Assembly (NCBI GenBank): GCA_031553855.1
Contig: JAVBKW010000018.1
Coordinates: forward strand, 1-29,076
Length of the DNA: 29,076 nt
Source of the DNA: RACS-047 sp031553855
Lineage (GTDB): Bacteria; Bacillota; Clostridia; Christensenellales; Pumilibacteraceae
Direction of reading: 5' to 3'
Below are positions 24,171 through 29,076 of the stretch, piece after piece; within the stretch, counting starts at the first letter, position 1; the number at the start of each line of letters is the position of its first letter. The notes under the pieces are model-generated. The model did no database searches. It saw nothing but the letters and a program-made list of their open reading frames with translations, and was not told the DNA's origin. Made by a program: the position numbers and the translations under genes.

Positions 24171-24225
24171 TAAAATGCAATATTACTTTTGGGATATATC
24201 CTTTTGCTAGTGGGAGAAAATATAT

Positions 24226-25713
24226 ATGCAGCTATCACAATTAAAAAGCGGCAGCGATATACGCGGTACGGCGCTGGCGGGTTACGGCGAAGAGGTGAAC
24301 CTGACTCAAGAAGCTGTTTACGATTGCGTCAGCGCCTTTGCCCTTTGGCTCAAAAACAAAGCGGCAAAAAGCGGAGTTTTAAGCGTAGCGGTAGGGCACG
24401 ATTCGCGCCTGTCCAGCCCGCTTATCAAGGAAACAACCGTCGGCGCGCTCTTAAAATCCGGCATCAGCGTTTTCGACTGCGCGCTCACAAGTACGCCGTC
24501 TATGTTTATGATGACAAAATTTCCCGAAGTTGATTGCGACGCGTCCGTAATGATAACAGCCTCGCATCATCCTCTGCAGAAAAACGGGTTAAAGTTTTTC
24601 ACGCGCGCGGGCGGGCTGGACGGCGCGGACATCGGCGAAATACTCTCCTTAGCCGAAAAAAAAGCTTTCACGTCCGGCAGCGGCGCGGTTTTAAAAAAGG
24701 GCGACTTCACAAAGCTGTATTGCGACTCGCTCATTAATATGATACGCTCCCGCACAGGAGAAAAAAGGCCGCTTGAAAACTTTAAAATTGTCGTAGACGC
24801 GGGCAACGGCGCGGGCGGTTTTTATGCCGAAAGAATTTTAAAGCCGCTCGGAGCGGACATAGAGGGCTCGCAGTTTTTAGAGCCGGACGGCCGTTTCCCG
24901 AACCATACGCCAAACCCCGAGGATAAAACGGCGATGGGCTTTATTTCCGCCTGCGTTTTAAAAAACAAAGCGGATTTGGGCATAATTTTCGACACCGACG
25001 TAGACAGAGCGGCTATCGTTTCGCCGGACGGCAAAGAAATCAACCGCAACCGCCTGATAGCATTGATATCCGCCGTTTTATTAGAAGAAGATCCGGGCGC
25101 GTATATAGTCACCGACTCCGTCACGAGCGACGCTCTTAAGGACTTTATCGTTGAAAAAGGCGGCGTTCACCACCGGTTCAAGCGCGGCTACAAAAATGTT
25201 ATCAACGAGGCCGTGCGGCTTAACGCGGAAAATAAAAACGCGGTTTTAGCTATCGAAACCAGCGGGCATGCGGCGTTTAAGGAAAACTATTTCCTCGACG
25301 ACGGCGCGTACCTTGTTTCCAGAATTTTAATCAAAATGGCGCAGCTCAAAAAACAGGGTAAAAGCCTGATGAGCCTTATTTCAGATCTGAAGGAGCCGCT
25401 TGAGGAGGCCGAAGTTCGCCTTAAATTTACAGGCGGCGACTGGAAAAGCTGCGGCGCGTCCATAATTGAGTCTTTAAAAAAATTCGGCGAAGAATTCTAC
25501 AGTCTCGAACCCTCGTCTTATGAGGGCGTGCGCGTCAATATCCCGTCATATAAAGGCTTTTTTATGGCGCGAATGAGCGTTCATGACCCTATTATGCCTA
25601 TCAATATCGAAAGCTATCTTAGTGGCGGCGCAAAGGAAATCGCGAAAATATTCGCCGGGTTTTTAAAGGACGCGGACGGGGTGGATTTAGAGCCTTTAAA
25701 AAAGCTTATCTGA
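24226..25713 (+). CDS. Phosphomannomutase/phosphoglucomutase family protein
   Basis: A 495-aa alpha-D-phosphohexomutase, moving phosphate between C1 and C6 of a hexose to supply sugar nucleotides for the envelope. The phosphoserine is Ser113 in TASHHPLQKNGLKFF (TASHNP in most relatives). The magnesium loop is Asp256, Asp258 and Asp260 in DTDVDR. The sugar-binding motif is ETSGHAAF (GEMSGH or GEXSGH in relatives). The C-terminal phosphate-binding domain is degenerate, with SSYEGVRVNIP near the end. Substrate choice between glucose and mannose cannot be read from this. GGGAGAAAA about 8 bases before the ATG supports the start. Confidence 0.88.
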   Translation: MQLSQLKSGSDIRGTALAGYGEEVNLTQEAVYDCVSAFALWLKNKAAKSGVLSVAVGHDSRLSSPLIKETTVGALLKSGISVFDCALTSTPSMFMMTKFPEVDCDASVMITASHHPLQKNGLKFFTRAGGLDGADIGEILSLAEKKAFTSGSGAVLKKGDFTKLYCDSLINMIRSRTGEKRPLENFKIVVDAGNGAGGFYAERILKPLGADIEGSQFLEPDGRFPNHTPNPEDKTAMGFISACVLKNKADLGIIFDTDVDRAAIVSPDGKEINRNRLIALISAVLLEEDPGAYIVTDSVTSDALKDFIVEKGGVHHRFKRGYKNVINEAVRLNAENKNAVLAIETSGHAAFKENYFLDDGAYLVSRILIKMAQLKKQGKSLMSLISDLKEPLEEAEVRLKFTGGDWKSCGASIIESLKKFGEEFYSLEPSSYEGVRVNIPSYKGFFMARMSVHDPIMPINIESYLSGGAKEIAKIFAGFLKDADGVDLEPLKKLI

Positions 25714-25879
25714 AAAACCGGCAACTTTGAAATAATTTAAAACAGTATTTAAAGCCGCGCATATCCTTCTTTAAAAATCCGTCCGCTAAAGCTTACTATT
25801 GTTAAAGCCGCGCGCACACGTTTCTTTTTAATCACACTAAAACGGTATAAAATTAATTTATATAATACAAGGAGTTTTT
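25714..25879 (+). promoter_or_regulatory. Transketolase upstream region
   Basis: This gap holds a 12-bp direct repeat, TTAAAGCCGCGC, at 25749-25760 and 25802-25813. TATAAA at 25846-25851 is the best -10 candidate, since a TATAAT at 25861-25866 is too close to the ribosome binding site. No convincing -35 box was found, and no terminator for the mutase gene. Confidence 0.35.
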
Positions 25880-27859
25880 ATGGAAAAAATCGAAAAACAG
25901 GCGATCACTGCGATAAGGGTCTTATCTGCGGAGGGCGTACAGGCGGCAAACAGCGGCCATCCGGGACTGCCGCTCGGAGCGGCGCCGATCGGCTACACGC
26001 TTTTTGCAAAGCACCTCAAGTTCAATCCCAAAAACGCTAATTATTTCGACCGCGACAGGTTCGTCCTCTCGGCAGGCCACGGCTCTATGCTTTTATACTC
26101 GCTGCTGCACGTTTTCAATACGGGCCTTTTAAAAGAGGACCTTATGAATTTCCGTCAGCTCAAATCCAGAACGCCGGGTCATCCCGAGTACGGACACACT
26201 CCGTTTGTAGAAACAAGCACCGGCCCGCTAGGCCAGGGCGTAGCCAACGCCGTCGGTTTTGCGGTTGCGGAGAAAATGCTCGCCGCAAAATTCAATAAGC
26301 CGGGGCTGCCGCTTGTTGACCATTACACTTACGTTTTAATGGGCGACGGCTGTATGCAGGAGGGTATCGAAAACGAGTCCGCCTCGATTGCGGGCAACTG
26401 GGAGCTTAATAAGCTGATCGCTTTTTACGATTCCAACAACATCACGATCGAGGGAAACACAAATATAACCTTTACAGAGGACGTAGCAAAACGCCACGAG
26501 GCTCTTGGCTGGAACGTTATAAGGGTGTGCGACGGCGAGGATATCGACGCTATAAGCGCGGCTATCACGCTTGCAAAAACGGAAAAGAAACGCCCCAGCC
26601 TTATAATCGTAAACACAGTTATCGGGTTCGGCTCGGAAAAAGCGGGGTCGGAAGAATCGCACGGCGCACCGCTTGGCCAGGAGGGCGTAAAGAAACTCAA
26701 AGAAAAATTCGGCTGGAACGCAAAGCCGTTTGAAATGCCCGCCGAAGTAGTTAAGCATTATGCCTCCCTTACCGACGCTATGTCAAAAAACGAAACGGAA
26801 TGGAACAAAACCTGCAAGGCTTATAAGGCCGCATACCCGGCAGAATACGAGCAGTTCGTTTCTTTGATAAAAGGAAAGAATCCGGAATTAAAGGATATCG
26901 GGGATTTATGGGCGTTTGCCGATAAGCCCGACGCCACTAGAAACACGAGCGGTATCGTGCTGAATAAGCTTGCCGCGCTTCTTCCCAACCTTATCGGCGG
27001 CTCCGCCGACCTTGCTCCCTCAAACAAGTCTAATATGAAGGGCGCAGGAGATTTCTCCGCGGCAAATCCCGTCGGCAGAAACTTCCATTTCGGCATCCGC
27101 GAGCATGCAATGGCGGCTATATCGAACGGTATCGCGCTGCACGGCGGCTTTATCAACTACTGCGCCACCTTCTTCGTTTTCTCGGACTATATGAAGAACG
27201 CAATGCGTATGAGCGCGCTTATGGACCTTCCCGTCACCTATATTTTAACTCACGACTCTATCGGCGTAGGAGAGGACGGCCCCACGCATCAGCCGGTTGA
27301 GCAGCTTGTCGCGCTGCGCTCTATTCCCGGTATGAAGGTTTTCCGTCCCGCCGACGGCAAGGAAACTACGGCAGCGTACGTGAGCGCGATAAACGGCAAA
27401 GGCCCTACTTGTATTGTAGCAACGCGTCAAAACCTGCCCCAGTATGCCGGCAGCGGTAAAAACGCGCTCTTAGGCGGATATGTTTTAGAAGACAGCTCAA
27501 AAGCCGTTCCCGACGTTATTTTAATGGCGAGCGGCTCCGAGGTCGAGCTTGCAGTCAAGGCAAAGGCCGAGCTGAAAAATGTGAATATCGATGCGCGCGT
27601 TGTAAGTATGCCGTGTATGGAACTGTTCGAACAGCAGTCCGCAAAATACCGCGACGGCGTCCTGCCGCTTGCCTGCCGCGCACGCGTGGCAATCGAGGCG
27701 GGCTCCTCTTATTCGTGGGGTAAATACGTCGGGCTCGACGGCGCGTACATCACGATGGATTCCTTCGGAGCCTCCGCTCCCGCCGACCAGCTTTTTGAGG
27801 TTTACGGCTTCAACGTCGCAAACGTCGTCGCCGCCGCAAAGAAAGTATTTAAAAAGTAA
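25880..27859 (+). CDS. tkt: Transketolase
   Basis: A thiamine diphosphate enzyme of the non-oxidative pentose phosphate pathway; it moves two-carbon units and interconverts fructose 6-phosphate and glyceraldehyde 3-phosphate with erythrose 4-phosphate and xylulose 5-phosphate. It is full length at 659 aa. Signatures are SGHPGLPLGAAP at the N-terminus, TGPLGQGVANAVG, the cofactor motif starting GDGCMQEG at Gly155-Asp156 with the distal Asn pair in DSNNITIEG, HDSIGVGEDGPTHQPVEQ, and GIREHAMAAISNG. AAGGAG at 25869-25874 sets the start. Erythrose 4-phosphate feeds DAHP synthase, so position after the aro genes may be functional, although it has its own upstream region and terminator. Confidence 0.97.
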   Translation: MEKIEKQAITAIRVLSAEGVQAANSGHPGLPLGAAPIGYTLFAKHLKFNPKNANYFDRDRFVLSAGHGSMLLYSLLHVFNTGLLKEDLMNFRQLKSRTPGHPEYGHTPFVETSTGPLGQGVANAVGFAVAEKMLAAKFNKPGLPLVDHYTYVLMGDGCMQEGIENESASIAGNWELNKLIAFYDSNNITIEGNTNITFTEDVAKRHEALGWNVIRVCDGEDIDAISAAITLAKTEKKRPSLIIVNTVIGFGSEKAGSEESHGAPLGQEGVKKLKEKFGWNAKPFEMPAEVVKHYASLTDAMSKNETEWNKTCKAYKAAYPAEYEQFVSLIKGKNPELKDIGDLWAFADKPDATRNTSGIVLNKLAALLPNLIGGSADLAPSNKSNMKGAGDFSAANPVGRNFHFGIREHAMAAISNGIALHGGFINYCATFFVFSDYMKNAMRMSALMDLPVTYILTHDSIGVGEDGPTHQPVEQLVALRSIPGMKVFRPADGKETTAAYVSAINGKGPTCIVATRQNLPQYAGSGKNALLGGYVLEDSSKAVPDVILMASGSEVELAVKAKAELKNVNIDARVVSMPCMELFEQQSAKYRDGVLPLACRARVAIEAGSSYSWGKYVGLDGAYITMDSFGASAPADQLFEVYGFNVANVVAAAKKVFKK

Positions 27860-27882
27860 TTCTAAGTTTTAATGAGACATAG

Positions 27883-27922
27883 ACAAAAGGCACTTTGCGA
27901 TTTTAAGCAAAGTGCCTTTTGT
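27883..27922. terminator. Bidirectional terminator between tkt and the repeat protein
   Basis: A perfect 16-bp stem ACAAAAGGCACTTTGC (27883-27898) / GCAAAGTGCCTTTTGT (27907-27922) with an 8-nt loop. It lies between convergent genes, 24 bp after the tkt stop and 29 bp after the end of the minus-strand gene. Confidence 0.9.
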
Positions 27923-27951
27923 GAGTGCGAAATAATAAATACGGTAAGTTA

Positions 27952-29076
27952 CTATACTTTTTTCTTAAAAATTGCTAAGAGTTCGGCGAAGGTTTTTTTC
28001 TTTATAGCGAACCAAAATATTGCGAACCCGGAAATTCCGGCAAAGACGGTAGAGCCTACAATTATCCCGGCGATCGCGCCGCCCGAAAGCCCTCCGATTT
28101 TTGGGATCGTCTCGCTTTGGGTTGCGCCGCATACAGAGCAAACGCGCTCTTTCAGGCCATCCTTATTATGAGTCGCCTCGTTTTTGACTATAAATTCGCC
28201 GAAACTATGTCCGTTGCAAACGCAAGCACTGCTATGGTCATCTCCGTCACAAGTATAATGTCCTGCATTTCCGCAGGCCGCCGCAGAATGGTCTCCGTCG
28301 CAAGTATAATGTCCGGCTGATCCGCAAGGCGCGGTTGTATGGGTCAGACTATCACAGTTGAAGTGCATAGCATTTCCGCAGGCCGCCGCAGCATGATCGC
28401 CGTCGTCGCAGTTGAAGTGAGTTGCGTTTCCGCAGATTGCCGCAGCATGGTCGCCGTCGCAGTTGAAGTGCATAGCGTTTCCGCAGGCCGCCGCAGCGTG
28501 GTCTCCGTCGCAACTATAATGACCGGCTGATCCGCAAGGCGCGGCCGTATGAGTCAAAGTGTCGCAGTTAAAGTGCGTTGCGTTTCCGCAGATTGCCGCA
28601 GCATGGTTTCCGTCGCAATTAAAATGACCGGCTGTTCCGCAAGGCGCGGCCGTATGAGTCAGAGTGTCGCAGTTAAAGTGTGCTGCGTTTCCGCAAGCCG
28701 CTGTCGCATGATCGCCGTCGCAACTATAATGACCGGCTGTTCCGCAAGGCGCGGTAGTATGAGTCAGACTATCACAGTTGAAGTGCATAGCATTTCCGCA
28801 GATTGCCGCAGCATGGTCGCCGTCGCAGTTAAAGTGTGCTGCGTTTCCGCAAGCCGCTGTCGCATGGTCGCCGTCGCAGTTAAAGTGAGCAGCGTTTCCG
28901 CAGGGCGCGGCAGTATGAGTCAGACCGTCACAGTTAAAGTGTGCTGCATTTCCGCATGTTGCCGCAGCATGATCGCCGTCGTCGCATTTAAAGTGGCCGG
29001 ATTCTCCGCAAGCTGCCGTAGAATGGTCGCCGTCGCAACTATAATGTCCGGCTGTTCCGCAAGGCGCGGCTGTATG
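27952..29076 (-). CDS. Cys/His-rich tandem-repeat surface protein, C-terminal part
   Basis: The frame is open to the window edge, so the N-terminus is missing; 374 residues are visible. The N-terminal part is 16 tandem units of 17-18 residues with the pattern CGxxxHxxCDxxxHxxA, in two alternating forms (CDGDHAAA and CDxLTHTAAP). Each unit has two Cys and two His with CX4HX2CX3-4H spacing, which could bind zinc or form disulfides. After the repeats comes GHSFGEFIVKNEATHNKDG...RVCSVCGATQSETIPKIGG, a domain common in clostridial surface proteins. Then a membrane helix (GGAIAGIIVGSTVFAGISGF) and a basic cytoplasmic tail finish the protein. There is no LPXTG motif. Function unknown; the layout suggests a stalk or binding surface outside the cell. 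Confidence 0.85.
   Translation of the reverse strand, partial: HTAAPCGTAGHYSCDGDHSTAACGESGHFKCDDGDHAAATCGNAAHFNCDGLTHTAAPCGNAAHFNCDGDHATAACGNAAHFNCDGDHAAAICGNAMHFNCDSLTHTTAPCGTAGHYSCDGDHATAACGNAAHFNCDTLTHTAAPCGTAGHFNCDGNHAAAICGNATHFNCDTLTHTAAPCGSAGHYSCDGDHAAAACGNAMHFNCDGDHAAAICGNATHFNCDDGDHAAAACGNAMHFNCDSLTHTTAPCGSAGHYTCDGDHSAAACGNAGHYTCDGDDHSSACVCNGHSFGEFIVKNEATHNKDGLKERVCSVCGATQSETIPKIGGLSGGAIAGIIVGSTVFAGISGFAIFWFAIKKKTFAELLAIFKKKV
28219..29076 (-). repeat. DNA tandem repeats of 51-54 bp inside the surface protein gene
   Basis: Sixteen coding repeats, with blocks of several units almost identical, for example the units ending CDSLTHTTAP. Whole-unit multiples keep the reading frame, so copy number can change without breaking the gene. 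Assemblies may collapse this stretch. Confidence 0.85.

Noticed and set aside
28117..28530. Plus-strand frames over the repeat gene
   Set aside because: They are shadows of the periodic minus-strand coding repeats.
27952..28788. Complete 278-aa protein starting at Met at 28788
   Set aside because: That Met is inside a repeat unit; the frame stays open with the same repeats to the window edge.
28219..29076. CRISPR-like array
   Set aside because: The repeats are contiguous, in frame and coding, with a 51-54 bp period and no unique spacers.

Overview
The window looks like chromosomal DNA of a Bacillota (Firmicutes) bacterium, probably an uncultured gut-type member of class Clostridia. The reasons are the long single-chain PurL of the clostridial kind, strong AGGAGG-type ribosome binding sites, consensus sigma-A promoters, a CwlD-like amidase, a type II dehydroquinase, and a surface protein ending in the Cys-containing GHxFGxF domain common in clostridial cell-wall proteins. 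No rRNA, tRNA, phage, transposase or CRISPR gene is visible.

Layout. 1-174: hairpin-rich leader. 175-5762: purL and a YgiQ-type radical SAM gene, overlapping by one base. 5835-6869: two small genes of unknown function (a membrane protein with a consensus promoter and a charged 116-aa protein). 6870-7184: a dense block of inverted and tandem repeats between convergent genes. 7185-9965 (minus strand): a membrane-anchored 454-aa protein and a stand-alone murG. 10072-11043: a serine alpha/beta hydrolase. 11378-15791: a type IIA topoisomerase pair (GyrB/ParE then GyrA/ParC) with its own promoter and terminator. 16179-18527: an M1-family metallopeptidase lipoprotein and a CwlD-type amidase, separated by a cluster of five DnaA boxes. 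18718-24169: six shikimate-pathway genes in the order aroC-aroB-aroA-aroE-aroQ-aroK. 24226-27859: a phosphohexomutase and transketolase. 27952-29076 (minus, cut by the window edge): the C-terminal part of a Cys/His-rich tandem-repeat surface protein.

The aro cluster encodes every step from DAHP to chorismate. Only DAHP synthase is missing, and transketolase, which can make its substrate erythrose 4-phosphate, lies just downstream. MurG, the amidase, the lipoprotein peptidase and the repeat protein all concern the cell envelope.

The most unusual content is non-coding. Three copies of a roughly 160-bp hairpin element (8746-8902, 15953-16118, 22153-22316) share a short asymmetric core. Copy A differs from copies B and C in most paired positions, yet pairing is kept, which looks like covariation. 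A perfect consensus promoter fires directly into copy A, and copy C fills exactly the gap between the aroA stop and the aroE ribosome binding site. A second, unrelated palindrome of 130 nt sits at 6874-7003. The DnaA-box cluster at 17664-17808 is an origin candidate.
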